NCBI RefSeq assembly: GCF_003054555.1
Contig: NZ_CP026304.1
Span: 5,332,001-5,396,000, forward strand
Direction: 5' to 3'
Length of the DNA stretch: 64,000 nucleotides
DNA from: Streptomyces lunaelactis
GTDB lineage: Bacteria; Actinomycetota; Actinomycetes; Streptomycetales; Streptomycetaceae
Below, piece after piece: positions 25,519 to 34,351 of the stretch; positions within the stretch are counted from its first letter, which is position 1; every line of letters begins with the position of its first letter. A program made the translations under genes and the position numbers. The notes below the pieces were generated by a model, which did no database searches, was not told the origin of the DNA, and saw nothing but the letters and a program-made list of their open reading frames with translations.

Positions 25519-26754
25519 GTGAACCAACTGATGTCCCGCGACTCCGAAGCCGATCACCCCGGCGAGGCCGTACTGCCCGGCACACTCTCCGAGTCGCTGC
25601 GCGCCGAGCTGATCGCCTTCCGCCGGGACATGCACATGCACCCCGAGCTCGGCAACCAGGAGTTCCGCACCACCGCCGCGCTCAAGGCCCGCCTCGAGCT
25701 GGCCGGGCTGAAACCCCGGGTGCTCGCCATCGGCACCGGACTCATCTGTGATATCGGCACGTGGGACGGGGTGCGTCCGCTCTTCGCGATCCGCGCCGAC
25801 ATCGACGCGCTTCCCATCCCGGACACCAAGACCGGGGTGCCCTACCGCTCCACCGTCCCCGACCGGGCACACGCCTGCGGGCACGATGTGCACACCACCA
25901 CGGTCCTCGGCGCCGGTCTGGTCCTCGCCGGGCTCGACCGGCAGGGGCTGCTCCCGCAGCCGGTCCGGCTGATCTTCCAGCCCGCCGAGGAGGTCCTGCC
26001 CGGCGGCGCGCCCGACGCCATCGAGTCCGGTGTGCTGGACGGCGTCGGCAAGATCATCGCCGTGCACTGCGACCCCAAGGTCGATGCCGGAGTGATCGGG
26101 CTGCGCCCCGGGCCCATCACCTCCGCCTGCGACCGGCTCGAGGTCACACTCGACGGTCCGGGCGGCCACACCGCGCGCCCGCATCTGACGACCGACCTGG
26201 TCACCGCGGCCGCGAAGGTCGTCACGGACGTCCCGGCCCTGCTCGCCCGCCGGGTCGACGCCCGTTCCGGGCTCGCCATCACCTGGGGCCGTATCGAGGC
26301 AGGCCACGCCTGCAACGTCATCCCGCAGCACGCCGAACTCTCCGGCACCGTGCGCTGCCTGGACCTGCCCGGCTGGCGCGCCGCTCCCGACCTGGTGCAC
26401 GCCGCGATCGACGAGATCGCCACGCTCCACCGGGCCAAGTCGCAGATCAACTACATCCGCGGCGTTCCGCCGGTGGTCAACGACCCGGCCGTGACGGAGC
26501 TGCTGCGCGACGCGCAGACGGCGCGCCGGGGATCGTACGCAATCGAGGACACCGAACAGAGCCTGGGCGGCGAGGACTTCTCCTGGTACCTGGAGCATGT
26601 CCCGGGTGCGATGGCGCGGCTCGGCGTGCGCACGCCCGGCGACACCACCCGGCACGACCTGCACCGCGGTGACTTCGACGCCGACGAGCACGCGATCGAG
26701 GTCGGTGTGGAGCTGTTCACGGCTGCGGCGCTGCTGGACGGGCAGCGCGGATAG
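25519..26754 (+). CDS. M20-family amidohydrolase
   Basis: GTG 25519 (leaderless; TACTCT 7 nt upstream) gives 411 residues; ATG 25531 is the alternative. The metal-site motifs are FRRDMHMHPELGNQEFRT, AIRADIDALP, HACGHDVHTTTVLGAGLVL, LIFQPAEEVLPGGAPDAIESGVLDGV and, near the end, LGGEDFSWYLEHVPGAMARLGVRTPG. This is the pattern of N-acyl-amino-acid/hippurate hydrolases and aminoacylases, with an inserted dimerisation domain (DRLEVTLDGPGGHTARPHLT). It is cytoplasmic. The exact amide substrate cannot be read from sequence. It precedes the nucleoside transporter genes but has no copy of their operator. Confidence 0.92.
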   Translation: MNQLMSRDSEADHPGEAVLPGTLSESLRAELIAFRRDMHMHPELGNQEFRTTAALKARLELAGLKPRVLAIGTGLICDIGTWDGVRPLFAIRADIDALPIPDTKTGVPYRSTVPDRAHACGHDVHTTTVLGAGLVLAGLDRQGLLPQPVRLIFQPAEEVLPGGAPDAIESGVLDGVGKIIAVHCDPKVDAGVIGLRPGPITSACDRLEVTLDGPGGHTARPHLTTDLVTAAAKVVTDVPALLARRVDARSGLAITWGRIEAGHACNVIPQHAELSGTVRCLDLPGWRAAPDLVHAAIDEIATLHRAKSQINYIRGVPPVVNDPAVTELLRDAQTARRGSYAIEDTEQSLGGEDFSWYLEHVPGAMARLGVRTPGDTTRHDLHRGDFDADEHAIEVGVELFTAAALLDGQRG

Positions 26755-26923
26755 CGGTCCATCCGGGCCCTCCTTTCGAGAAATCTGCCGCCCCGCTGCG
26801 CGAAAGGGCCGGGCGACGGCTCCTGAGGTGTACGTTGCGTTGTCGAGCCGCTACAGCGCGCGGAGGTCGTGGCTTGTTCGCGACGATCCGATAACGACTG
26901 ATGAACAGGGCTTTAACTGACAT

Positions 26924-26935
26924 CTACGCGCGTTA
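26924..26935. promoter_or_regulatory. Nucleoside-regulon palindrome, copy 1 (near match) before bmpA
   Basis: CTACGCGCGTTA matches CTACGCGCGTAG at 10 of 12 positions. It abuts a likely -10 (TACGAT, 26934-26939), with TTTAAC (26912-26917) as a possible -35. It lies 62 bp before the bmpA start. Confidence 0.6.
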
Positions 26936-26996
26936 CGATCGCCGCGAAACCAGCGCCGGAAGTGGCGCTTTCGGTCAGGTTTTAAGGAGCCCCCAA

Positions 26997-28043
26997 GTGC
27001 GCCGGATCACCAGGATCGCCACCGTGGGCATTGCGTCCGCGGCTCTCGCGCTGTCCGCCACCGCGTGTGGCGGCAAATCGTCCTCCGACTCAAGCTCGGA
27101 AAACGGCGGCAAGGTCGCCATCGCCTACGACATCGGCGGTCGCGGCGACCAGTCGTTCAACGACGCCGCCTACGCCGGCCTGGTGAAGGCCGAGAAGGAC
27201 CTCGGTGTCGAGGGCACCGAGGCCGAGCCCACCGAGGGTGAGGGCGACCCGGACAAGGTCCAGCGCCTCACCGAGCTGGCCCGCGCCGGCAACAACCCGG
27301 TGATCGGCGTCGGCTTCGCCTACGCCCCGGCCATCGCTGAGGTCGCGCCGAAGTTCCCGAAGACCACCTTCGGCCTCATCGACGACACCTCCAAGACCGC
27401 CAAGAACATCGCCAACTTGGTCTTCAACGAGGAGCAGGGCTCCTACCTGGCCGGCGTCGCCGCCGCCAAGGTGACCAAGACCAACACCGTCGGCTTCATC
27501 GGCGGCGTCGAGACCCCGCTGATCAAGAAGTTCGAGGCGGGCTACGTCCAGGGCGTCAAGGACACCAAAGCGAACGTAAACGTCAAGGTCCAGTACCTGA
27601 CGCAGCCGCCGGACTTCGGTGGCTTCTCCAAGCCCGACCTGGGCAAGGCCGCCGCGCAGGGCCAGCTCGACGCGGGCGCCGACGTGATCTACGCCGCCGC
27701 CGGCCTCGCGGGCTCGGGCTCGATCGAGGCGACCTCCAAGGCCGGGAAGTGGGCCATCGGCGTCGACTCCGACCAGTACAACCAGAAGGGTCTGGCGGCC
27801 TACAAGAACGCCATCCTCACCTCGGTGACCAAGGATGTCTCGGGCGCCGTCTTCAACCTGATCAAGTCGGTCGAGGACGGCAAGCCGCAGTCCGGTGAGA
27901 TCCGCTACGGCCTCGAGCAGAACGGTGTGGGCCTGGCCGCTTCCAACCCGGCCTACACCAAGATGACCGACGTGACCGCCGCGGTGGACAAGGCCAAGGC
28001 CGCCATCACCGCCGGCACGATCAAGGTCAAGACCGCTCCGTAA
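26997..28043 (+). CDS. BmpA-family nucleoside-binding lipoprotein
   Basis: GTG 26997 is preceded by AAGGAG and gives 348 residues. The signal peptide ends in a lipobox (LSATACGG). The periplasmic-binding fold is of the BMP/Med class: VAIAYDIGGRGDQSFNDAAYAGLVKAEKDLG, FAYAPAIAEVAPKFPKTTFGLIDD, NIANLVFNEEQGSYLAGVAAAKVTKTNTVGFIGGVETPLIKKFEAGYVQGVK, DVIYAAAGLAGSGSIEA and AIGVDSDQYNQ. Proteins of this class bind purine and pyrimidine nucleosides for ABC import. A strong terminator follows, so it is made separately from the ATPase-permease operon, and both units carry the regulon palindrome. Confidence 0.94.
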   Translation: MRRITRIATVGIASAALALSATACGGKSSSDSSSENGGKVAIAYDIGGRGDQSFNDAAYAGLVKAEKDLGVEGTEAEPTEGEGDPDKVQRLTELARAGNNPVIGVGFAYAPAIAEVAPKFPKTTFGLIDDTSKTAKNIANLVFNEEQGSYLAGVAAAKVTKTNTVGFIGGVETPLIKKFEAGYVQGVKDTKANVNVKVQYLTQPPDFGGFSKPDLGKAAAQGQLDAGADVIYAAAGLAGSGSIEATSKAGKWAIGVDSDQYNQKGLAAYKNAILTSVTKDVSGAVFNLIKSVEDGKPQSGEIRYGLEQNGVGLAASNPAYTKMTDVTAAVDKAKAAITAGTIKVKTAP

Positions 28044-28073
28044 TCGGACGTCAGGACCGAAGGCCCACGGGCC

Positions 28074-28102
28074 CGGAGGGGCGGCGCACCGCCGCCCCTC
28101 CG
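28074..28102 (+). terminator. Terminator after bmpA
   Basis: CGGAGGGGCGGCG (28074-28086) and CGCCGCCCCTCCG (28090-28102) form a perfect 13-bp stem with a 3-nt loop, 30 bp past the stop codon. Confidence 0.85.
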
Positions 28103-28111
28103 TGCCCCGGC

Positions 28112-28173
28112 CCAGGGTCTTTCGTCTGGATCAGGCCGGATGAGTCCGGCGCGATCCAAATGAGAGGCCCTGG
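28112..28173. repeat. 62-bp imperfect inverted repeat (mini-element)
   Basis: The outer arms 28112-28132 and 28153-28173 match at 17 of 21 positions as an inverted repeat. An inner GCCGGA/TCCGGC stem (28135-28140, 28145-28150) completes a cruciform. The right arm, read in reverse complement, matches 16 of 17 bases of 34710-34726. Confidence 0.6.
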
Positions 28174-28501
28174 GGCGTGTCGTACGAATCCTGCCGGGCT
28201 CGCGTGCCCTGGCACCGCACCTCGCTGCTGTGTCGTCAGTCGCCTGCGCTCCGCGTGGACTTCTTCCTCCGCCGTGCGATGCACGGCACCGAAGTGACAT
28301 CAGCCGCTCCGCGGCGGGCCGCTCCCTGGTCCGGCCTGATCCGTAGGACACCCCCCGGTTCTGGCACCGGTTTCTGTTATTCGGCTGTGCTACGCGCGTA
28401 GAGCGTTCTCCGGCGCGATAACTTCGCCCCGCCCCCTCTTGTATCCTCCACAGCCCGTCCGCCTGCCCTCCCTGCTCCTTTCCCGCCAAGGAGAGTGCGT
28501 C
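28174..28501. other. Intergenic region before the nucleoside ABC operon
   Basis: No convincing gene is seen; a 74-codon frame (28177-28401) is Arg-rich and lacks a ribosome site. The region holds one exact regulon palindrome (28390-28401), a possible -10 (GATAAC, 28417-28422) and the AAGGAG ribosome site (28488-28493). Confidence 0.5.
28390..28401. promoter_or_regulatory. Nucleoside-regulon palindrome, copy 2 (exact) before the ABC operon
   Basis: CTACGCGCGTAG is exact. It lies 112 bp before the ATPase start and upstream of a possible -10, GATAAC. Confidence 0.75.
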
Positions 28502-30073
28502 ATCACCGCGTCCAGCCCTCCTGCCGCCGTAGAACTGCGCGGCATCACCAAGCGCTTCCCCGGCGTCGTCGCCAACCACGACATCGACATCACCGTCGGC
28601 AAGGGCACCGTGCACGCCCTCGTCGGTGAGAACGGGGCCGGCAAGTCGACCCTGATGAAGATCCTCTACGGCATGCAGAAGCCGGACGAGGGCACCATCA
28701 CCGTCGACGGCGACCAGGTCACCTTCTCCAGCCCGGCCGACGCCATCGCGCGTGGCATCGGCATGGTCCACCAGCACTTCATGCTGGCCGACAACCTCAC
28801 CGTGCTGGAGAACGTTGTTCTCGGCGGCGAGAAGCTGTACGGCATCGGCGCCCGGGCCCGTAAGAAGATCCAGGAGATCTCCGACGCGTACGGCCTCAAT
28901 GTGCGCCCCGACGTCCTCGTCGAGAACCTTGGCGTCGCCGACCGTCAGCGCGTGGAGATCCTCAAGGTCCTCTACCGCGGCGTCCACACGCTGATCCTCG
29001 ACGAGCCGACCGCCGTGCTCGTCCCGCAGGAGGTCGACGCGCTCTTCGACAACCTGCGCGAACTCAAGGCCGAAGGCCTGACCGTCATCTTCATCTCGCA
29101 CAAGCTGGGCGAGGTCCTGAGGGTCGCCGACGACATCACGGTGATCCGCCGCGGTACGACCGTGGGCACCGCCGACCCGCACACCACCACGAGGAAGCAG
29201 CTCGCCGAGCTGATGGTCGGCAGCGAGCTGCCCTCGCCCGAGACCCGTGAGTCGACGGTGACGGATGTGCCGATGCTCCAGGTCACGGACCTGAGGCTGA
29301 CCCAGACCGACCCGGACGGCGTCATCCGCGAGGTGCTCGCCGACATCAACTTCACCATTCACAAGGGTGAGGTGCTGGGTGTCGCCGGTGTCGAGGGCAA
29401 CGGCCAGACCGAGCTCATCGAGGCCCTGATCGGCATGCGCCTCCCGGACGGCGGTGTGATCACCCTCGACACCGCCGACATCTCGCACGCGCCGACCCGC
29501 AAGCGCCGCGAGGGCGGCATCGGCTACATCCCCGAGGACCGCCACCGGCACGGTCTGCTCCTCGAGTCCTCGCTGTGGGAGAACCGCATCCTCGGCCATG
29601 TCACCGAGGAGCCGAACAGCAAGCGGGGCCTGCTCGACCTCAAGGCCGCCCGCAAGGACACCGAGCGGATCGTGCGCGAGTACGACGTCCGCACCCCAGG
29701 CATCGAGGTCACCGCGGCCTCCCTCTCCGGCGGCAACCAGCAGAAGCTGATCGTCGGCCGCGAGATGAGCCACACCCCCAAGCTGCTGATCGCCGCCCAC
29801 CCCACCCGTGGTGTGGACGTCGGCGCTCAGGCTGCCATCTGGGACCAGATCCGCGAGGCGCGCCGCGAGGGCCTCGCGGTGCTGCTGATCTCCGCCGACC
29901 TGGACGAGCTCATCGGGCTCTCCGACACCCTGCGGGTGATGTACCGGGGCCGGCTGGTCGCGGACGCCGACCCCGCCACGATCACCCCTGAGGAGCTGGG
30001 CTCGGCCATGACCGGCGCTGCCACCGGCCACCTTGAAGCACCCGAGCAGCCTGAGAACGGTGAGGGCCGATGA
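28502..30073 (+). CDS. Nucleoside ABC transporter ATP-binding protein (two ATPase domains)
   Basis: Two fused ABC domains make about 523 residues. The first has GENGAGKST, ADRQRVEILKVL and LILDEPTAVL. The second has a degenerate P-loop (GVEGNGQTELIE) and LSGGNQQKLIVGREM, as in other BmpA-linked transporters. The start is a problem: AAGGAG (28488-28493) points to ATC 28502, with GTC 28499 just before it. The nearest ordinary in-frame start is TTG 28439, which has no ribosome site. The stop overlaps the first permease start (ATGA). The protein energises nucleoside import with BmpA and both permeases. Confidence 0.93.
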   Translation: MTASSPPAAVELRGITKRFPGVVANHDIDITVGKGTVHALVGENGAGKSTLMKILYGMQKPDEGTITVDGDQVTFSSPADAIARGIGMVHQHFMLADNLTVLENVVLGGEKLYGIGARARKKIQEISDAYGLNVRPDVLVENLGVADRQRVEILKVLYRGVHTLILDEPTAVLVPQEVDALFDNLRELKAEGLTVIFISHKLGEVLRVADDITVIRRGTTVGTADPHTTTRKQLAELMVGSELPSPETRESTVTDVPMLQVTDLRLTQTDPDGVIREVLADINFTIHKGEVLGVAGVEGNGQTELIEALIGMRLPDGGVITLDTADISHAPTRKRREGGIGYIPEDRHRHGLLLESSLWENRILGHVTEEPNSKRGLLDLKAARKDTERIVREYDVRTPGIEVTAASLSGGNQQKLIVGREMSHTPKLLIAAHPTRGVDVGAQAAIWDQIREARREGLAVLLISADLDELIGLSDTLRVMYRGRLVADADPATITPEELGSAMTGAATGHLEAPEQPENGEGR

Positions 30074-31179
30074 AGAAGTTCGACAAGGACCGGCTGATCC
30101 TGGGCCTCGCCGGCCCGGTGCTCGCCCTGGTCGTGGCCTTCGCGCTCACCTCGGTGGTGCTGCTCGTCTCGGACCGGAATCCGGTCGAGCCGTACCAACT
30201 GATGTGGGACAACGCCCAGTTCACCGACGTTCAGGTGCTGATCCTCAACCAGGCCGGTACGTACTACCTCGCCGCCCTGGCCGTCGCCATCGGCTTCCGG
30301 ATGAACCTGTTCAACATCGGTGTGGACGGCCAGTACCGCCTCGCGGCGATGCTCGCCGCCGTGGTCGGCGCCTCCGTCGAGCTGCCGGGACCGCTCCACG
30401 TCCTGCTGATCGTGCTCGTCGCGATGTTCGTCGGCGCCTTCTGGGCCGGTATCGCGGGCATCCTGAAGACCACCCGCGGCGTCAGCGAGGTCGTCTCCAC
30501 GATCATGCTCAACGCCATCGCGACCAGCGTGATCGCCTGGATGATCCTGCCGAAGAACCTCGGTGAGCAGCCGCCCGGCTCCAACGACCTGACCACGGGC
30601 GAGATCGCCGAGTCCGGCTGGTTCCCGGGCGTGGACGTCGACGGCGGGGTCATCTACGGCTTCACCTTCGTCGCCTTCGCGCTGGGCATCGTCTACTGGT
30701 TCGTCCTCAACCGCACCCGCTTCGGCTTCGATCTGCGCGCCACCGGCGCCAGCGAGTCCGCCGCCCAGGCGAGCGGTGTCGACGCCAAGAAGATGATCCT
30801 CACCGCGATGCTGATCTCCGGCGCGGTCGCGGGTCTGTCCGGTCTGCCGCTGCTGCTGGGCCAGACCCACACCTACAGCCTGAGCTTCCCGGTCGGCGTC
30901 GGCTTCACGGGCATCACGATCGCCCTGCTCGGCCGTAACAACCCGATCGGCATCTTCTTCGCCGCGCTGCTCATCTCCTTCCTGGAGAAGACGTCGGCCT
31001 CGCTGGACCAGCACGGCTACGAGAAGGAGATCGCCACGATCATGCAGGGACTGATCGTCATCTCCGTCGTCGTCTCCTACGAACTCGTCCGCCAGTACGG
31101 GCTCCGCCGCCAGCAGCAGAAGGTCGGCGAGGAGCTTGCCGCCCAGGCCCGTAAGAACCGAGAGGGAGTCGCGGCATGA
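30070..31179 (+). CDS. Nucleoside ABC transporter permease 1
   Basis: The 369-residue integral membrane protein has about eight to ten hydrophobic segments. Typical parts for this branched permease family are FRMNLFNIGVDGQYRLAAMLAAVVG near the first third and RATGASESAAQASGVDAKKMILTAMLISGAVAGLSGLPLLLGQ in the cytoplasmic coupling loop, then GVGFTGITIALLGRNNPIG. The C-terminus is polar and basic (LRRQQQKVGEELAAQARKNREG). It is coupled by 4-bp overlaps to the ATPase upstream and the second permease downstream, and is probably one half of a heterodimeric channel. Confidence 0.94.
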   Translation: MKKFDKDRLILGLAGPVLALVVAFALTSVVLLVSDRNPVEPYQLMWDNAQFTDVQVLILNQAGTYYLAALAVAIGFRMNLFNIGVDGQYRLAAMLAAVVGASVELPGPLHVLLIVLVAMFVGAFWAGIAGILKTTRGVSEVVSTIMLNAIATSVIAWMILPKNLGEQPPGSNDLTTGEIAESGWFPGVDVDGGVIYGFTFVAFALGIVYWFVLNRTRFGFDLRATGASESAAQASGVDAKKMILTAMLISGAVAGLSGLPLLLGQTHTYSLSFPVGVGFTGITIALLGRNNPIGIFFAALLISFLEKTSASLDQHGYEKEIATIMQGLIVISVVVSYELVRQYGLRRQQQKVGEELAAQARKNREGVAA

Positions 31180-32447
31180 GCGAGTCCACGAGCACCGTCT
31201 CGATGGTGAGCACCGCGCCCAAGAAGGGCGGCGGACGCCGCAAGCTGTCCCTGCCCGTCATCATGCTGATCATCGCGGCCGGCCTCGCGCTGTTCTCGCT
31301 GGTCCGGGTGATCAGCGGCGCGAACGACCTCACCTCAGTCGGCCAGGTGGCCGGCGCCCTCCAGCTGGCCGTGCCGATCGGACTCGCGGGACTCGGCGGT
31401 CTGTGGGCGGAGCGGGCCGGCGTGGTCAACATCGGCCTCGAGGGCATGATGATCCTCGGCACCTGGTTCGGTGCCTGGGCGGGCTACCAGTGGGGCCCGT
31501 GGACCGGTGTCCTGCTGGGCATCGTCGGCGGCGCGCTCGGCGGTCTGCTGCACGCGATCATGACCGTGACCTTCAACGTCAACCACATCGTCTCCGGTGT
31601 GGCCATCAACATCCTGGCCGTCGGCGTCACCCGCTATCTCTCGAACTTCACGTTCGCCGATGCCGAGGGCGGCTCCTCCAAGCAGTCCCCGCGCATCGAC
31701 CAGATCACCGAGATCACCATTCCGGGGCTCTCGGACTGGCTGGCGGATCTGCAGGGCAGGCACTGGTTCTTCATCTCCGACCTGGCCGGTGTCCTCGGCG
31801 GTCTGATGACCAATCTGTCGCTGCTGACCGTCCTGGCGATCCTGCTGATCCCGGGCACCTGGTGGGTGCTGTGGCGTACGTCCTTCGGTCTGCGGCTGCG
31901 CTCCTGCGGTGAGAACCCGGTCGCCGCGGAGTCCCTCGGCGTCAACGTCTACAAGTACAAGTACATCGCCGTCGTCGTCTCCGGAGCTCTGTCCGGCCTC
32001 GGTGGCGCCTTCCTCGTCATCGTGTCCACCGGCATCTACCAGGAGGGGCAGACCGGCGGCCGCGGCTACATCGGTCTCGCCGCGATGATCTTCGGCAACT
32101 GGATGCCGGGCGGCATGGCGCTGGGCGCCGGACTCTTCGGCTTCACCGACGGCCTCAAGCTGCGCGGCGGCGCCGAGAACGTCCACGCGATGCTGCTTCT
32201 GCTGGCGCTCCTGCTGGTGCTCGCCTTCGCCTGGCAGCTGTACAAGAAGAAGCACTGGCAGGCCGGGATCTCCCTCGGCGTGGCCGCACTGCTGTTCGCG
32301 TGGTACTCGCTGACCGACGCGCTGCCCAGCCAGTTCGTGGACGCCGCGCCGTATGTCACGACGCTGCTGGTCCTCGCGCTGTCCGCGCAACGGCTTCGGA
32401 TGCCCAAGGCCGACGGCATGCCGTACAAGAGGGGCCAGGGCAAGTGA
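31176..32447 (+). CDS. Nucleoside ABC transporter permease 2
   Basis: The 423-residue integral membrane protein pairs with the preceding permease. Recognisable parts are LAVPIGLAGLGGLWAERAGVVNIGLEGMMILGTWFGAWAGYQ, VNHIVSGVAINILAVGVTRYLS, the coupling loop FGLRLRSCGENPVAAESLGVNVYKYKYIAVVVSGALSGLGGAFLVI and FGNWMPGGMALGAGLFGFTDGL. It is longer than the family norm because of an extra membrane region at the C-terminus. Its stop overlaps the cdd start (GTGA), so transporter and deaminase are translated from one message. Confidence 0.94.
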   Translation: MSESTSTVSMVSTAPKKGGGRRKLSLPVIMLIIAAGLALFSLVRVISGANDLTSVGQVAGALQLAVPIGLAGLGGLWAERAGVVNIGLEGMMILGTWFGAWAGYQWGPWTGVLLGIVGGALGGLLHAIMTVTFNVNHIVSGVAINILAVGVTRYLSNFTFADAEGGSSKQSPRIDQITEITIPGLSDWLADLQGRHWFFISDLAGVLGGLMTNLSLLTVLAILLIPGTWWVLWRTSFGLRLRSCGENPVAAESLGVNVYKYKYIAVVVSGALSGLGGAFLVIVSTGIYQEGQTGGRGYIGLAAMIFGNWMPGGMALGAGLFGFTDGLKLRGGAENVHAMLLLLALLLVLAFAWQLYKKKHWQAGISLGVAALLFAWYSLTDALPSQFVDAAPYVTTLLVLALSAQRLRMPKADGMPYKRGQGK

Positions 32448-32845
32448 CCACCGCCGCCCGGGGAGTCGACTGGGACGCTCTGCGCGAGCGGGCGCGCGAA
32501 GCGATGTCACATGCGTACGCCCCCTACTCGGGCTACCCGGTCGGCGTGGCCGCGCTCGTCGACGACGGCCGCACGGTCGTCGGCTGCAACGTCGAGAACG
32601 CCTCGTACGGACTCGGCCTGTGCGCCGAGTGCGGTCTGGTCTCGCAGCTCCAGGCGACGGGCGGCGGCCGGCTGACGCACTTCAGCTGCGTGGACGGTGC
32701 CGGCGAGATTCTGGTGCCGTGCGGACGGTGCCGTCAGCTGCTGTACGAATTCGGCGGTCCCGAGCTGCTGCTGGAGACCCCGGACGGGGTGCTTCCGCTC
32801 TCCGAGATGCTTCCGCAGGCCTTCGGGCCCGGGCATCTCAGATAA
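32444..32845 (+). CDS. cdd: Cytidine deaminase
   Basis: GTG 32444 overlaps the permease stop and gives 133 residues. Zinc-site motifs are VGCNVENASYGLGLCAECGLV (C-A-E with the catalytic Glu) and ILVPCGRCRQLLYEFGG (PCxxC). This is the small tetrameric cytidine deaminase class, which converts cytidine and deoxycytidine to uridine and deoxyuridine. Placement directly after the transporter implies immediate processing of imported pyrimidine nucleosides. A hairpin follows before deoA. Confidence 0.95.
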   Translation: MTTAARGVDWDALRERAREAMSHAYAPYSGYPVGVAALVDDGRTVVGCNVENASYGLGLCAECGLVSQLQATGGGRLTHFSCVDGAGEILVPCGRCRQLLYEFGGPELLLETPDGVLPLSEMLPQAFGPGHLR

Positions 32846-32850
32846 CATCC

Positions 32851-32879
32851 CGGCCCTCCCGCTCCTGGCGGGAGGGCCG
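32851..32879 (+). terminator. Terminator between cdd and deoA
   Basis: CGGCCCTCCCG (32851-32861) pairs with CGGGAGGGCCG (32869-32879) around a 7-nt loop. The next promoter and operator follow directly. Confidence 0.75.
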
Positions 32880-32895
32880 TACCCATACGCCTTCT

Positions 32896-32907
32896 CTATG
32901 CGCGTAG
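32896..32907. promoter_or_regulatory. Nucleoside-regulon palindrome, copy 3 (one mismatch) before deoA
   Basis: CTATGCGCGTAG differs from the consensus at one base. The arms extend to CTCTA...TAGAG (32894-32909). GACTCT (32911-32916) is a possible -10 just downstream. Confidence 0.72.
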
Positions 32908-32937
32908 AGCGACTCTGAGCCACTCTGGAGGAATTCC

Positions 32938-34215
32938 ATGGACGTCATCTCGGTCATCCGCACCAAGCGGGACCGGGGCGAACTGAGCCCCGAGCAGATC
33001 GACTGGGTCATCGACGCCTACACGCGCGGTGAGGTCGCCGACGAGCAGATGTCGGCGCTGGCGATGGCCATCCTGCTGAACGGCATGAACCGTACGGAGA
33101 TCGCCCGCTGGACGGCCGCGATGATCGCCTCCGGCGAGCGGATGAACTTCGACGCGCTCTCCCGCCCCACCGCCGACAAGCACTCCACCGGCGGCGTCGG
33201 CGACAAGATCACGCTGCCGCTCGCGCCGCTGGTGGCCGCATGTGGCGCCGCTGTGCCGCAGCTGAGCGGCCGGGGTCTCGGCCACACCGGCGGCACCCTG
33301 GACAAGCTGGAGTCCATCCCCGGCTGGCGGGCCCTGCTCTCCAACGAGGAGATGCTGCACGTCCTGGACACCACCGGCGCGGTGATCTGCGCGGCGGGCG
33401 ACGGACTCGCCCCGGCGGACAAGAAGCTGTACGCGCTCCGCGATGTCACCGGCACGGTCGAGGCGATCCCGCTCATCGCCTCGTCGATCATGTCCAAGAA
33501 GATCGCCGAAGGTACGGGCTCGCTGGTCCTGGACGTCAAGGTCGGCACCGGCGCCTTTATGAAGACCATCGAGGACGCCCGCGAACTGGCCTCCACCATG
33601 GTGGCGTTGGGCACCGACAGCGGAGTGCGGACGGTCGCGCTGCTCACCGACATGTCCACCCCGCTCGGCCTCACGGCGGGCAACGCGCTGGAGGTCCGCG
33701 AGTCGGTCGAGGTGCTCGCCGGCGGCGGCCCGGCGGACGTCGTCGAACTCACCCTCGCGCTGGCCCGCGAGATGCTCGACGCGGCCGGCATCAAGGACGT
33801 GGACCCGGCGAAGGCCCTGGCCGACGGCTCGGCGATGGACGTCTGGCGCCGCATGATCGCGGCCCAGGGCGGCGACCCCGACGCCACGCTGCCCGTCGCC
33901 CGCGAGCAGCACGTGGTGACGGCGCCCTCCTCGGGCGTCCTCACCCGCCTCGACGCGTACGGCGTCGGCATCGCGGCCTGGCGCCTGGGCGCGGGCCGCG
34001 CCCGCAAGGAGGACCCGGTCCAGGCGGGAGCGGGAGTCGAACTCCACGCCAAGCCGGGCGAGACGGTGACGGCGGGCCAGCCGCTGCTGACCCTGCACAC
34101 GGACACTCCGGAGAAGTTCGCGTACGCGCTGGACTCGCTGACCTCGGCGTACGACATCGCGGCGGCGGGCACGGAGTTCACGGCGAACCCGATCGTGCTG
34201 GACCGTATCGCCTGA
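32938..34215 (+). CDS. deoA: Thymidine phosphorylase
   Basis: ATG 32938 follows GGAGG. The 425-residue protein has the family N-terminus MDVISVIRTKRDRGELSPEQIDWVIDAYTRGEVADEQMSALAMAILLNGM, the phosphate-binding DKHSTGGVGDKITLPLAPLVAACG, LGHTGGTLDKLESIPG, and SKKIAEGTGSLVLDVKVGTGAFM. It splits thymidine or deoxyuridine into base and 2-deoxyribose-1-phosphate. A pyrimidine-nucleoside phosphorylase with broader range is possible. It is monocistronic, with its own operator upstream and a terminator downstream. Confidence 0.95.
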   Translation: MDVISVIRTKRDRGELSPEQIDWVIDAYTRGEVADEQMSALAMAILLNGMNRTEIARWTAAMIASGERMNFDALSRPTADKHSTGGVGDKITLPLAPLVAACGAAVPQLSGRGLGHTGGTLDKLESIPGWRALLSNEEMLHVLDTTGAVICAAGDGLAPADKKLYALRDVTGTVEAIPLIASSIMSKKIAEGTGSLVLDVKVGTGAFMKTIEDARELASTMVALGTDSGVRTVALLTDMSTPLGLTAGNALEVRESVEVLAGGGPADVVELTLALAREMLDAAGIKDVDPAKALADGSAMDVWRRMIAAQGGDPDATLPVAREQHVVTAPSSGVLTRLDAYGVGIAAWRLGAGRARKEDPVQAGAGVELHAKPGETVTAGQPLLTLHTDTPEKFAYALDSLTSAYDIAAAGTEFTANPIVLDRIA

Positions 34216-34241
34216 CGCTTTCGCGCTTTCGCGGTGCGGGA

Positions 34242-34271
34242 ACGGGGTCGGTGGATCTCCACCGGCCCCGT
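34242..34271 (+). terminator. Terminator after deoA
   Basis: ACGGGGTCGGTGGA (34242-34255) pairs with TCCACCGGCCCCGT (34258-34271), with one G-T pair and a 2-nt gap at the tip. Confidence 0.7.
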
Positions 34272-34351
34272 CGGCGTTCCCCGTGATGAGGCGAGGGCCA
34301 GGACAGGGCCCAGGGGCGATGAGTTAGGGCCGCGGCGGCAGTCTCTTACGT

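Noticed and set aside
28177..28401. 74-codon frame between bmpA and the ABC ATPase gene
   Set aside because: It is Arg/Ser-rich, without a ribosome site, overlaps the mini-element end and ends inside the operator.
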